This document shows positions 24,701 through 39,700 of a stretch of DNA of 64,000 nt, in pieces; position 1 is the stretch's first letter; each line of letters starts with the position of its first letter. A program made the translations under genes and the position numbers. Location: contig NC_088306.1 of assembly GCF_032854445.1 (NCBI RefSeq), forward strand, positions 5,080,373 to 5,144,372, given 5' to 3'. Source of the DNA: Liolophura sinensis (taxonomy: Eukaryota > Mollusca > Polyplacophora > Chitonida > Chitonidae). The notes beneath the pieces were generated by a model, which made no database searches, was not told where the DNA came from, and saw only the letters and a program-made list of their open reading frames with translations.

Positions 24701-27700
24701 AATCAATTGAAATGGCCAAAAAATAATAATAATATACAAAAAAGAAAAAAATAACAGCACTTAACACAAACAATAACAATTATTTACACCAAACAATTCA
24801 GAGACGGAAAGGAATCCAACATGACATGGGGGCTATTGTACTGAAGAAGAAACAAATAAAATAAATAATTTGATAACAGGTAAATGAGAAGAAAATTAAA
24901 AGTACTGTCTGGTCAGGTAATACTTGAGCAAAGGCGAAGTGCTCTAAACCCGCTTTATACATTTGTGGTAGGAGAAAGTTGTTTCCTGTGTTTTCCACAT
25001 GTGCGTGGTTATGCCCATAATATGCGAGTATGTCACTAGCCTAGGTTATATCAGAACTGAAACCCACTCGCAATATAAAGTATGTGTATGTAAAACTAGC
25101 ATGCAGTACATGTGGGTGGTAGGAGTATTACTGAAGTCAGAGTGTTGTGTCTCTGGCACATGCGACACGATCCGCTTTCGACAGCAAAACGTGCGTATTT
25201 TAACGCACACAGTCTTCTCACAGGAATACATGGGTCTGATTTCAGTAATCCAAAAGATATCCTCACGAAACTGCCAAAGGATAACACAAAACGGTGATGC
25301 GCAGTGGTAAATTAAGAGTAATACGGCCAATTTACCATAAAATAAAGTCAGAATTTGTCTCTCACACAGTTTGAGCCAATGAGATCAGAAGCCAGTCCAG
25401 TTCAAATTCTTTCATGTACATTTACATACAGTCATGACATTGAAGAAACCAGTGATTCTCTGCAGCTGTATTTGCTGATTGAAAGCTTCCAATAGCCAAT
25501 CAGACAATCTGGGACTTTTAAAGTCTGTGAGGTAATCAGCCAATGATGAGAAAGGACAGATGACGTCTTTGGGGTGGGGATGGGACACCTGTGTTCTGAG
25601 CACTGATTGGCCTAGAGTCTCTTGATAGTTCTGGCTAATCCTTTGGCCAATGGGAAGCTTGCGCAGCAGAATCCCCTCATGACTTGTCCGCGCACGAGAG
25701 CGTAGTCTTCCTGGTCCGGGGAAATGAGTGGATCCGTCAAAGACCCGCCGTCAGAATCTGCCGAGTCATTCAGCCTCAACTTGGTCAGATCCACTTCAAG
25801 GTCACAAGCAGCATTAACAAAATGGAGGGCAGAGATGCGATTTAATACAAACATCAACAGGATGTTCCTAAAAGCCTAGTATAGCTGTCTCCACTAAAAT
25901 TCAACAATCGACTACTAAAGAGCATCCATTTCATTATGACCATAAGCTATGTAAAAATTAAGGTCAAGACATGTATATAAACGTGTACAGACAATTCTAG
26001 TTTACTCCAGATAACTCAGAACAGTCATGCTTTCACAACAACCAACTATGGTGCTTGTAAATTCCATCATGCATTGGACACAAAACTATATGCAGCACAA
26101 GTATGAGAAAAGACTCCTAGTTTAACATTTACCACAATAAGTGAACAACATACAGTTTACAGTGTATATATGACAACAAGGCCTGGGTAGGTCATTTCCT
26201 AGTTTTGAAAAAAATGCTTATAAATATTTTGTGTTTCGCCTGATGTCTGGTACGTACAATGCACCTTCGGAAGCTTGAGAAGATCTTAAAATGATTCTTT
26301 TGGAATAATGGAACTCCACACAAAACTTTTACGTGGCCTAGAAGGTGGATGGTGCAATCAATAAAGCAAATTGTGCGAGTTAAAAAATGCTAACCCTTAG
26401 GGAAACTATGTATATATTTTCATGAAGCCTACACCTTGATAATCATCAATTAAAGACCTTTGTTAACATCTAAAAATGGCTGTTACTGCCACATACAGGG
26501 TGTCTGAGAAATCGTGCACCACCCTGATTTTCACTTTTTTTCCTCTGTGTTTCAGATTTAATATTGATTTTAAATTTGTTTCTCTCTCTCAGAGTTAATT
26601 AGGGCTAGTAAACTAACATACAAGAAAGAAATGAATTGGTTTTTTATATTTGGAATAGATGGGGCAACACACCGCTCTGTAGCTCAAGTATTCAACCTCA
26701 ACCTGGATGGTGCTTGACTTCTGGGACACCCTGTATAATACTTTGTAAGAAACAACTTTGCCTGTTGTTTTCACAGAAGATCGCTAAACATTTTTTTTTT
26801 TCGCATTTTCAACCAGCATGGTTAGAACAAAACTTAATAGCAACAACTTTTTGCTTCATGTTGCTATAAGGAAACTGTACGGCAAACAAAACGTCCATTG
26901 CAGCATATCTTTGATCAACATAAAAAAAGAAAAAGAAAAAGAAAAAAGCTGTAACTGCAAATTGCGCAACATTTATCTCAATGCTGGGAAAAAGGTTACT
27001 ATGATTATTGGTCCATATATAAAGGTCATCCAAACATTAATGCCTCCCAGTTGGACACAGAGCTGGATATAATTAATTAGGTTATGTATGAAAGTGAAGT
27101 CAAGATGATACAGAGGTTGACGGACTGTGTGTTCTATGACATGCTACAGGCATGACAGGTGACTGAATGTTAATACACTAAAACCAGGTATCAAGGTGTC
27201 TGATATTTTGAGCTCTTCAGACTGATCACCTCACCAAAAATTGAGGTCACCCACTGTGATCTGAAGCGGTGGAATGTATTTAATCATATAAATATCATTG
27301 TAAAACAAGAAAGTGGATAATAAAGTGGAGGAAACAATCACAAATAGTTCTGAAATTATGAATATTTACACGATGGAAAGTTAGCTTTGAGATGACCTCG
27401 GCTCAATTTGAGGTCGTTATTTTTATTTCGAGGTCTTGAAATGACCAAACATTTACAAGTACTCCAGATGATGGTATAACAAAAAGCTGAAATATTAAGT
27501 CAAAACGAAGCTTTCATTTTCGGAGTTACACTACTTGTATATTACATGAATCTTATCAATGGATACACTGGATACAAGCTCTGGGGGGTCAAATTTCACA
27601 AATTTATAAGGAAGCACACAGCAAATTTGGGACGAAAAGCAAGTCTATTACTCTTACTTACTACATTTGCTCTAAAAATTTTCACATAAACGTAAAAGTG

Positions 27701-30700
27701 GGTCTGCACAAGTCAAATGTAAAAAAAATACTGAATTTGGTTGTGTTGAAATTGATATTTTTCTAGTACATGTACATTATCATTCTACCTTCCCAGGAAA
27801 CCCCAAAAGTTCACAGAACTCTAACAATCCAGCAAAATGAATCCATGGAAGAAAGTTTACATGAAATACAGTAAGTCATTGGCCACTGTACATGTATTTG
27901 TCAGAGCAAATTGCTGAGTGTAGTTGGTTGTATTTGGTTGTATCTGCTTGGAATTGGTTGTATCTGGTTGGAATTGGTTGTATCTGCTTGGAATTGGTTG
28001 TATCTGGTTGTAATTGGTTGTATTATGGCGTTCTTTTGGAATGTCTTCCAGGAATACTTCTACTGTGGAAGTTTTGAATGAAAATCATGAATTCTAAAAC
28101 CAACATATTTCCCTGATACAGGTATCTCTGTTTCAAATTTTCAATGCAAATCCTGAATGCAAATACTGGACATCAGTCTCTAGATGTTCCTTATCGTCAC
28201 TCTGACATATTTGGGGCTGTTTTCTCTACATACATGTAGCTCTCGCAACTCCGTTGTTTGATTTCAGAGTAACTAGATGTGCACATCCAAAAACTAGGGT
28301 GGTAGTCAGTAACTACCTGTCCCTCATGGAAACCTTAGCTTTAATATAAAAAGCACATACAGTAGTTGAGTTCATGGCGCCAACAGATGAATATTTTGCA
28401 TGGCTAACAAAATATTTTCTACGATTTGGAGAAAGAATTTGCAGAATATTTCATTCAGGACAAAACTTTGATAGTGTCAGGAGACCTGAACTTCATGAAA
28501 AGATTATTTTTTTTTTATATACACAACACTAGAATATGTCATATTTTTATGAAGGATGAAGAGGACAAGGAACTGGCACAGAAATGCATGGTATGAACAC
28601 AGATACAGACGGAAAGGTACAGGTTCTACAGCCTAACCGCGCGATTTGAAAAACTGTAATATCCTGTCTCTCACGTTTTGTATTCCACCTAAAGTTCGGT
28701 ACATATATATATATCTAAAAACGCACATTTACAGGCACAAAAGGCCATGAAATAATATGGTTTTTTTTTCTGATAAGAAATTACTCGTACTTCATGAAAT
28801 ATGTCTTATGTGGCCTTATAACAGTCAAGACCAAATCCTGAAGTCCTTGACCAAATCCAAGACCAAATCCTGAAATCTTCGACAAAATCCTAGACCAAAT
28901 CCTGAAATCTTTGACCAAATCCTGAAATCCTTGACCAAATCCTGAAATCCTTGACCAAATCCAAGACCAAATACTGACCATGTATAAGGTGAATGAATCA
29001 GTCAAGCAAATTTGTCACCTGAAAAATGCTGAACTTAGGTCACTATAAATCACTTGAAAATTGCTAAACTTTAGGTCACTAAAAATCACTTGAAAATTGC
29101 TAAACATAGGTGAATTTCAGAAACTGGAGTTTCTCATCCGTGACCAAGCATGGTCTTGATTAAATATACAGGCAGTCTGACCATATTTCTCTTGTCTTTG
29201 TTGATACAGCAGTTTGACTGGTATTTCCCTGTCTCCAATGAGGAAGGTTGCAGCAAGAAACACTCTGATATTCTACATGTAAAGTCAACTATTAAAGATG
29301 CGCCAAAAACCAGGCTACAAAATGTGGTTGCATAGCCTATGTATAAGCATCTAGAAATTGCTGCGTGCGAATAACCAATGTATGTGCGAATAACCAATGT
29401 ATGTGCAAATAACCAATGTATGTGCAAATAACCAATGTATGTGCGAATAACCAATGTATGTGCGAATAACCAATGTGCGTGCAAATAACCAATGTATGTG
29501 CGAATAACCAATGTATGTGCGAATAACCAATGTAAGTAAGTCTAACTTCAACACCATGTACAGTGCATACTAAAGAAATCAATCTGAATATACAAAATAT
29601 GATAATAATATCTTCGTACTGATATCGTGACATCTTAACAAAATGGCTAAGCCCTACGGAACTGTGGTCTGGTATTTACCACAATGCACTATGGGAGAAA
29701 ATATGGATCTTCAGGTTAGCAGACTAAAGGAACACACTCCTTTATACAAGACACATCAAAATAGAAAGATTTACATAGCAAGACAAATAATCTTTCCCAT
29801 AGTCAGTAAGGATTATATCTGGAAACCAGGGGTTAATATGTGCTCAACTTTAAGAGCACTCTAGGTGCCATTCTGTTGCACTCTAACCATCGCAGGTCTT
29901 TCTCCCAGTCTTTGCACTATATACAATAGACTGTGCGATATTCTGATAAGTGAATACATAACATCTTTAAGAGGCATTTAGAAGCTGAATTGGATAACAT
30001 AACGAGATATATGAATAACATATAGAATAACATCAGAACTCAGTAAGATTTCTTGATTCCAAATCCGCCTTCTCTGACCACATCAAATCTAATCCCCAAC
30101 ACAAAATTGAGAGGTCAAATGTCTGGACACTGGAAACGAACATCACCATTACCCCAACAAGGAAGCCAGTGAAAGACTATTGACATTCGAAGCTTAAATC
30201 CACAGATCGACCGTGACCATGGCCTACTAATCTCCACCACCTACTGTGAACTGATCTCAGAAGTGACAGATCGATCCTGTTCTACTTTGTCTTCAGCTCA
30301 CATCTCCCGTTCTTCTTTTTTCTGACTGTAATCCCTTAATCCTTTGCCTCCATGTGTCCACACTAATCACTTTGTGTGCTTATATAAACAGATTTGCCAG
30401 GGCTGTTCATAATGCTTGATAATGGTATTAGTGTCTATACCGAAACATCGCTTCCAAATAAACAGAAGCTGTTATCCATCTATCTCGTTATGTTATAATG
30501 AATACATGCATAATGTTTTCTATGTACCAGTGTTTACGACATATCCATGCATATCTGAAAATGACACAGCAGATAAAAACAAACTGTTTAAATGTATTCC
30601 TTGTCCTTCCTTTCCGTGAGGCTGCATGTTTGAATCCAGTTCAAACTGATCTGGCTGCGGCTTTAAGTTTGTGAGATACTTGGTGAAAGGCCTTTGTTGG

Positions 30701-33700
30701 ATATGCCCGTTTTCTATCATTCTTAAAAAATGACATCAGTCACAAGAGTGATCTATGCTTTCAAACTGCTCAATGCTCCTAGCCAATTAAATAAATACTA
30801 GATAAATTTCTCGCTTAAACTACAAAAGGATCCTCGGCAAAGAGAGCCTGAAAAAAACACACAAAAAAAGGCTTTGTCCATTTCATGCATTCTGGCATGA
30901 AGGAGCGGTTGGTGACAGACTAACAGCAGGCAGCTGGTGAACAGTGCAGTACAGACACACAGACACAAACACTACCTCTGTGAAACACAACACAAATTAC
31001 ATGGGTGAGTATTAAGCCCAGCCCACACGCACAACATTTGTCGACAAAAAAAAAACAAACAAAAAAGGAGGATATTCAGGACCAGAAGTCACATGTTCCA
31101 CAATATCAATTTGCCACACAAAGGCAACATTTGTTGTCCTTTTTGAAAATTCCCCCAAAGAAACAAGGTCATAGTTTCAAGGCCTACCATTTTATCAGAC
31201 CGTTTTGTCTATACTCACCTAGCATTACCATTGACAGACTCTGATATTGCTTGATGAAGGCAACACAATCTCCCCAAACCAAATTGTCAGCACAAAGGCC
31301 AAATCTATTTCCTGATCATTTCTTTCTGGACTTTCTGTCACCGAAAATTAATCAATCTTTGGATCCAGTTCTCCAGAGTCAGGAATTCTTATTTAGGTTT
31401 AAAGCCTGCACATGTTGAGGGTTTTTTTTTTTCTTGCTGGGGTTCTGTTTTCTAAAATAAATGTTGTCTGTATGCGCTGGGATTTAGTCAAGACAGAGAG
31501 GGGTGTATACTCACATGATCCCACTGTATGCCTCGTTTTGGCACTGTTACAGTATGCCTCTATCACACCCAGTATGGCAGCATCCTCTTCAAATGTTCGG
31601 GGGTCATCTGCAATTCACACAGGATTAAAATAACCAGTGATTATTATATCAGCCCGTTACAGAATTAATTCTTAATTCATATAAGTGTCAAAAACATTCA
31701 CCAGATGTCATGTTACATAAATATCTGATTTATTTTATTTATTTGTTTGTTCTAAAGTGTTTAATGCAGAGCTAACTTCAGAAGAATTGTTAACTTTAAA
31801 TTTTACAGCGGTAAGTTGTTCATGCATGTTACGAGCGGAGGAAATGTGCCTGATGTCCATTTCACAAAATGTAACATGTACGTAAAGTCTCATGGCAACC
31901 AGTACTGGTGGTATTTTACCAGGGCCACATCTAGTCCCAGTTCAGTTCCCAAAAGAGCATTAGGCACACAAACTAATCAAGCTGTAACAAAACCAACAAC
32001 AACAACAACAACAGAAATATGATGGTTTACCCATAAAGAGCTGAAATACAAATTTCTTTCACTCCCACTTAGAAGCTCCCAGAAAGCATATGTTTTGAGT
32101 TGTATTTTATAAAAGTTCTTTCAATATCACCTTTAAAGTCTGGGATCAGAACCTTCAATTTCTTTCTAGAACTGTTTCCTGATGACGGCAATATGTTAGC
32201 TACATGTACATGTATGTACAATACATTCACTCTGTGAATCAGGCCTGACAAATCACTCTGTGGTGAAGGGGGCCAGTGCTCTACTGAAGGAGCCTGTTTC
32301 ACAAAGTGATTTGTCAGGCTTGTGGTGAAGGGGACCAGTGCTTTACTGCAGGAGCTTGCCTCACAATGTGATTTGTCAGGCTTGTGATGAAGGGGGCGAG
32401 TGCTCTACTGCAGGAGCCCGATTCACACAGTGCAGGAATTTCTCTACTGCTCTACTGAAGGAGCCTACTGTACTTTCTGTTTGAAACAGGCTCCTGCAGT
32501 AAAGCACTGGCCCCCTTCACCACAAGCCTGACAAATCACTTTGTGAAACAGCCTCCTGCAGTAAAGCACTGGTCCCCTTCACCACAAGCCTGACAAGTCA
32601 CTTTGTGAAACAGCCTCCTGCAGTAAAGCACTGGTCCCTTTCACTACAAGCTTGACAAATCACTTTGTGAAACAGGCTCCTGCAGTAAAGCACTGGTCCC
32701 CTTCACCACAAGCCTGACAAATCACTTTGTGAAACAGCCTCCTGCAGTAAAGCACTGGTCCGCTTCACCACAAGCCTGACAAATCACTTTGTGAAACAGC
32801 CTCCTGCAGTAAAGCACTGGTCCCCTTCACCACAAGCCTGACAAATCACTTTGTGAAACAGCCTCCTGCAGTAAAGCACTGGTCCCCTTCACCACAAGCC
32901 TGACAAACCACTTTGTGAAACAACCTCCTGCAGTAAAGCACTGGCCCCCTTCACCACAAGCCTGACAAATCACTTTGTGAAACAGGCTTCTGCAGTAGAG
33001 CACTGGCCCCCTTCACCACAAGCCTGATAAGTCACTTTGTGAAACAGGCTTCTGCAGTAAAGCACTGGCCCCCTTCACTACAAGCCTGATAAGTCACTTT
33101 GTGAAACAGGCTCCTGCAGTACAGCACTGGCCCCCTTCACCACAAGCCTGATAAGTCACTTTGTGAAACAGGCTCCTGCAGTAAAGCACAATGAAAACCA
33201 TTCAATTTCTGCTTAGAGACCATCCCCAAACTGCATTGCTCACAATTGCATCACAGTAATTCTCAATATTTATGTTTATTTATAGTCAACATAAACGAGT
33301 GTTTCTGAACACTGTATATAAGGCCTTTACCATTGCCAGTGTAGAACAGCTATACTACCACACTATGATTCAGATATGCATAGATGGATTTTCATTTGAT
33401 TTACTGGTTTATTTTTTTGATTGGTGTATTACGCCGTATTCAAGAGTATTTCACTTATACGACAACGGCCAGCATTATGGTGGGTGGTAACCGGGCAGAG
33501 CCCGGGGGAAACCCACAGCCATCCATCTGCTGACAGACCTTTCCACGTACAGCCGAAGAGGATACTTCACTTGAAAAAAACATTTTAACTGTTTGCAAGC
33601 AAACGAATACTGAGAAACAACACCTCAATGCAAGACAAATAAAATACATGGGTATTAAACCACAATATCACAATATGAAAATATATAAATAAAACACAAA

Positions 33701-36700
33701 GACTACTTCTTTCCATGATAACAAATTATACAAAAAACATGAAATGCAAATATAATGTATAATGTAGCATGATCCTTTTGTACCCTTTTCAACTGCGATT
33801 TCTTAAAAATTTATTAGTGAGATCTAACAGTCTTGGTGTGTGCAGTTGCAGTTTTATTTATTTATTTATTTAATTGGTGTTAAATACGCTGTACTCAAGA
33901 ATCAGTTACCATTTTGAAGCTGTGACTATCTTTGTTATTTACATATGAAAGCTTTCCTGTGTACAGCTGTATGTTTTACCGCTTCCTGTCAATGGGTGTT
34001 GTGGTAACGTTACTGTTACAACATGAAGCAATAAATGACACGGTTTGGCGTTAAGGCAAATTTTTGTGGATTTTTCTGAGCACAAGAAAAAAAAAAATGG
34101 AATATCAAGAGACAACTGAAAAAATAGAGATCCACTGTGGGCCACACATGTACAATATCAATTTCAAACAAGGAAGGGCCTCTGTGGCCGACGTGGTTTG
34201 CGTGCCAGAGCGGTGCAATGACCCAGGAGCCTTTCACCAATGTGGTCACTGTGAGTTTCAAGCCCAGCTCATGCTGGTTTCCTCTCCAGCCGCATGTAGG
34301 TCGGCCAGCTATCTGCGGATAGTTGTGGAGTTCACCCCAGACTTTGCCTGGTTTCCTCCCATCATAATGCTGGCCAACGCTGTACAAGAGAAATATTCTT
34401 GAGTACGGTGTAAAACATCAATCAAATAAATAAACAAATAAATCAAACAGGAAAATGTATATACAAGTACGTGTACCTGCTTGAATGGGCTCTTATGCAA
34501 GGAAATCAAACCTTAGGAAAATGGTAAAATTCCACACCATTCCATCACAGTTTTGCATGTTTATGTTTTTTTCTTGATACATGTAAGTCCCCCTGAAGGA
34601 CACAACAAAACCTTCTGTGCTTACACAGATGTACTTCACTTCACAGAATGTGAGCAATTGCCACCAAATAAACACAATAGCACATGGTGGAAACAAAAAT
34701 AGCAAAACGACAACCAAAAAAAAAGGATGAATGCAAGATGAGAGAAGAGATGGATTCTGGGTAAACTCTTACAGCGTCTCCAGATATAGTCATACTCAGC
34801 CTCCCCGTCCTTATCTGACAGCAGGTAAGAGATCACAGATAAGAAACACAGGTAAAATGTAATTAAGGTAGCACAGGTAAGAAATCACAGGCTGGTTACA
34901 ATCATCCTTTAGTGGCAGTTCAACAAAGCAGCATCAATACCAAACGATTCAAACTTGCCGTGATTTAAAAGACAACACTACAATACAAAATGCTAATATA
35001 GGTACTGTATGTGTTTATATAAGTACAAGATTTCACACAAACTTTAAAAAACATACATTTTTATTTCTGAGACTTTGCCAAACCACCCACACGGAGAAAG
35101 TCTAGTTTGCCACCATGGTATATAAGATTTAATCACTCAGGTGCACATTAATTCTACATCCCGAATATGGAGCTGTTTAGGTTTTTAATACATACCCTAA
35201 ATGACCACAAACTTTCTCCATCACTACAAACTTGCCCATTTTTCCAGATTCTGAGAGTGCTATTGATCTCAAAATGGTGTTTTGAGGTTTCCAACCCTCA
35301 TCCGAAATAAAGGAGGTTAGATTATTTGTTGTCTTTTCTTTCAAAACAAATAAACATCAGCTTGGGTGCAACTTGGTTAGCCAAACATCTATATTTCAGA
35401 ACTAACGTCACCTTGCACTCTCAAACTAATTAAAAACATACAGCACATCAACTGAAAATTAGGTTGAAATCAGTTAGTAAGGTAAAAGCTAAAAAAAAAA
35501 ATGACAAGCTGCAGAATAGGTTTCTGACAGTCATTCTTACTATCATCACTCAACAGCAAGGCCACATCCTAATTAGTTTATTAGTAATATGATACCCAAT
35601 ACTAACTAAACATGGTATAATCACCGCATGATTACCGCTCCAAGAGCTACCCTGATTCCTCAACCTTTTCGCATATAAAAGTGCAATTTTCAGAGGAATT
35701 TTCGCACCTTTTTAACATGATACTGAAGACAAAACTGCATTCACTGGGTTGGTCAATCTCAGGGCTTTGCAAAAGGTATAGTTATGCGAGTCTGCACAGA
35801 AAAATGCCTTCAGAGTATGCTTAAATCGATACCTTACAAACAAGAGAAAGGGCTGCAGAATTATGGTGTACCTTTTTAATTTTCTTACAGCACACGTAAG
35901 TTTTTAGCTTCTCTTACTCACCCATTTTACGCCGCATGTTGCAGTTCTTGCGGTGCAGGTCGTCTCTGTTCACTGTGGGCCTGAGGGGAGGGGCGGGTCT
36001 TAGGCAGGACATGCTCCATGTGTTGAAGATCTTATGGTGAAATGACGCTGGCAGCGTGTGGGAGATGTGGGTGTTATGAGGGGCAGGGTGTGGGGAGAGG
36101 GTTGGGTGGGACGTGTGGGTGTGGGGTGTCTGGTGGGTGGGAGGTGGTGGGTGGGAAGACGGGGGAGGGGGCACTTGTCCAATCACTTTGGCTGTCTGGC
36201 TAGGGGCTGGCATCACCTGGCTTATACTGGGCTGACATGAAGTTATCTGGGAACAAAGATCAGTTTTCAACTTTTGAAAGAAATTTATTTTTTTCCTGTA
36301 AATTTTCAGGCTTTGTGGCCAAGACATGTACATGTAAGAGCTCACTTGTAAAAGTTTTCAGGTTTTGTGACCAATGAGTAAAAACTCACCTGTAAGTTTT
36401 CAGGTTTTGTGACCAATGTGTAAGAACTCACTTGTAAAAGTTTTCAGGTTTTGTGACCAATGTGTAAGAACTCACTTGTAAAAGTTTTCAGGTTTTGTGA
36501 CCAATGTGTAAGAACTCACCTGTAAGTTTTCAGGTTTTGGGGACAACATTGTATGCAAGCGCGTTATGGATTCCTTCAATATTTCCAGCCAATCAGTGGC
36601 TTCCTTCTGGGTACCACAGGTCACTGTCATTTTGTCCACCTGATCACCTGCAGATTAAGAAACAGTTGGGCGACCCATAAGGTGAGTGAAACAGGGGCCG

Positions 36701-39700
36701 GTTTCTAGGCTAAGCCCTTAGCTAAGTGCACTTTATATCTTTCCAACATACTTTCTCATGGTAGTAAAGAGCTTACTTAGGTTAGTGAGCTTCATGAAGC
36801 CGGGCCCAGAAATCATAACTGAAATTGGTTAATACCAAATCTATCACCCCATTACACATATACATAAAAACGAATACTGTACATGTATTTTTACCTAAAA
36901 GTTGGAACTGGTAAGTAAAAATGAACTTTCAGAAGTACATAAAGGCCTTAAAAATTAACCATTTTTTGTGCTAAAACTTAAGTTTTTCTTATAAGAAACT
37001 AATCATACTTCACAGAAAAATCATAAATTGCTCTATAAAATTGATGAATTCATAAGATTCAAACAAAATGTATCATTTGAAAAATGCAAAATTTTTAGGT
37101 GAACTACAGCAGATGCACAGATGTACAGGCTTGAAATAAGACTTAAAAGACATTACCTGCTACCAGTGTATACACAATAGATATGAAATGTAAAATATTA
37201 ACTTTGTGGATTTGATTTTTTCCAGATTTACAGGAAATGGCTTTTAATTAATTGCTCCTGTGATTAATTACAAAGATGGTGGCTTCTTCATTGGTAAAAT
37301 TCAAAGAATGTGTTTATCTATCTGACTAGCGTTTATTGCCACACTCAAGAATGTGTTTATCTATCTAGCATTTATTGCCACACTCAAGAATGTGTTTATC
37401 TATCTGACTAGCATTTATTGCCACACTCAAGAATGTGTTTATCCATCTGACTAGCGTTTATTGCCACACTCAAGAATGTGTTTATCTATCTGACTAGCAT
37501 TTATTGCCACACTCAAGAATGTGTTTATCTATCTGACTAGCATTTATTGCCACACTCAAGAATGTGTTTATCTATCTGACTAGCATTTATTGCCACACTC
37601 AAGAATGTGTTTATCTATCTGACTAGCATTTATTGCCACACTCAAGAATGTATTTATCTATCTGACTAGCCTTTATTGCCATACTCATGTGACAGTGAAC
37701 TGGTTTATGGGCGGAGGAAATCTGAACGCCCATCACCAGGGTCAGGTTCCATAAAAACATTTCTGGCTTACATTGTAAGTCCATATTTGAAAGACAATCT
37801 TAAAGCTTATTTTTCAGTTTTAGATATCAAAATTCTGTCCACGTTATCACTACTATTTGACTTGTCCAAAATTAAACTTCTAGAACCATAACGTAAGCAC
37901 TGTGGAGAGGTTTTTAAGTTTGACTGGAGTCAGAATTGGTGGAATTGGCCCCTGGTACCTGGCAAATCTCCTGGCTTAATGATGCAAATCTCCTGACTTA
38001 ATGATGCAAATCTCCTGACTTAATGACATAGTCAAACAAGAGGAAGCTAGGTTCAAACCATCTCACTGGTCATGGTCCTGACAGTCACAGAGAGTTTGAA
38101 CTTTGACCCCTTGAGAACTAATGTCACCTTGCACTCTCACACGAATTAAAAACGTACAGCACATCGACTGAAAACTAGGCTGAAATATTAGATCAGTTAG
38201 TAAAGTAAAAACTAAAAAAAATGGCAAGCTGCAGAATAATTTTCTTTCTTTTTAGTCTGACCCTTTAAGACAGTTATCTGTCTACAAAGATAGTGACTGG
38301 AATGGCATATGGATGACAAATGTTGTCCAAGGACATGAGAGCTAGGTTATATAAACACCTGAGTACTGACCTGCTGGCTCCTGGAGGATCCTGGCCCCAC
38401 AAGGCGACATTAGACTTCAGTCACAATTTCAAATATCTAACTTGTTCCCTTCCATATATAGCCGAAATTTTGTTTTACAATAACTTTCCCAGAATTTATG
38501 TTGTCAAATTACGTAAGAAATAACAATTCTAAAGTGACTGAAATTTTGACTTAAGCCTATGAAAGATTGTTTTTTGACCCCAGGGGCTGGATTTTATCAA
38601 GTTCTAATAGTTAGACTGACGGGTGAAACAAACCTGAAATCTCCAGAGAATGTGGAAATGCCTCTGTGTCTTCACACGCTGACACAGTCATTCCACTCAG
38701 TGGGATTTTACCCTACAAACACATAAAGTCAATCAATCCATTTATTTATTTATTTATTTTTTGACCCATTTTTATGCTCTACTGTATAATATTTGTCTTG
38801 TATGACTGCTGTCAAGTTTATGTGAGGAGCGAAACAAGATGAATCTCAAAGAAATAAACAAATTGATAAAAAAATAAGAAATATAATAATTAATATAATA
38901 ATTTAAAATAAAACCAAACCACTTTATTGACACAAGCTGCAACTCTGGATTCTAATCCAAAATCGCTTTGCTTTTACTGGGTCACATTGTATCACAAACT
39001 AACCATGCATTAACTCTCCGGCTGGATGTGGGAAGGTCTGCCAGCAACCTGCGGATGGTCGTGGGTTTCCCCCGGACTCTGCCCGGTTTCCACCCACCAT
39101 AATGCGGGTCGCCATCGTATAAGAGAAATATTCTTGAGAACGGCGTAAAACATCAATCAAATAAATAAATAAATCAAACATGCATTAATTAGAGTAGGAT
39201 TCACTTGGAGTCACTTGTAACACAAAAACAAATACCCCTACAGTTGTAAGAGAGAGATTGTGTTTCTACAGGAATTGACACACAGGCCCACAGGTTCACC
39301 AACCTTGAAAATAAAGTAGGTCAAGGTCAGTGAAAAACAACAGGGTTCTTCTCCATAACTAGATGCACATAAGGTACAAATCTGATGAAAATTCCTCAGA
39401 GTTAAAGAGATGTTGTGTTTACAACACCTGTCACGAGGTAGAACTTCAATGACCCAAATGACCTTGATCTTTTTACCACTTTTAATACTACGGCCATAGA
39501 AACAGAAAAGCTTCGTCTCAATACCTATCCAAAAAGTTTGGTAAACCTGACAACAAATGATCAAGAGAAGGGGTGGTAATAAATCAACGGCCAGACTGAA
39601 AAACATTTGAACACCAGCACTCTGTTGACCAATTTGTTGTTACCATGGTAACATTACCTCATAATGGTAGCCACTAAGCCGAGGACTTATAGATAACATG

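Larger units (their letters stand above)
14807..31514 (-). other. PIX intron 15 (about 16.7 kb)
   Basis: Largest intron. It contains SINEs (15893-16166, 17855-18000, 18400-18728, 24066-24306), two MITEs (22659-22859, 26496-26733), many minisatellites (17.2, 19.1, 19.9, 27.9, 28.8, 29.0, 29.4 kb) and a candidate alternative exon (25612-25802). Stretches 20070-22650, 22870-24060, 24310-25600 and 29540-31500 show only AT-rich sequence with no gene that I can support. Confidence 0.6.
31608..34772 (-). other. PIX intron 14
   Basis: Contains the 60-bp minisatellite with orientation switch (32270-33190) and SINE A copies at 33405-33562, 33853-33903 and 34174-34447. No coding signal. Confidence 0.7.
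36648..38633 (-). other. PIX intron 11
   Basis: Contains a 43-bp minisatellite (37304-37680) and a 22-bp triplicate (37965-38030). No coding signal. Confidence 0.65.

Noticed and set aside
29134-29633. Minus-strand open frames with [15 protein letters not shown] repeats
   Set aside because: A 19-bp period keeps all three frames open; there is no start context, splice structure or known domain.
36058-36240. Gly/Val/Trp-rich plus-strand open frame
   Set aside because: Exact antisense of PIX exon 13's Pro/His-rich segment.
37304-37680. CRISPR-like regular repeats
   Set aside because: Units are head-to-tail without unique spacers and lie in an intron of an animal gene; it is a minisatellite.
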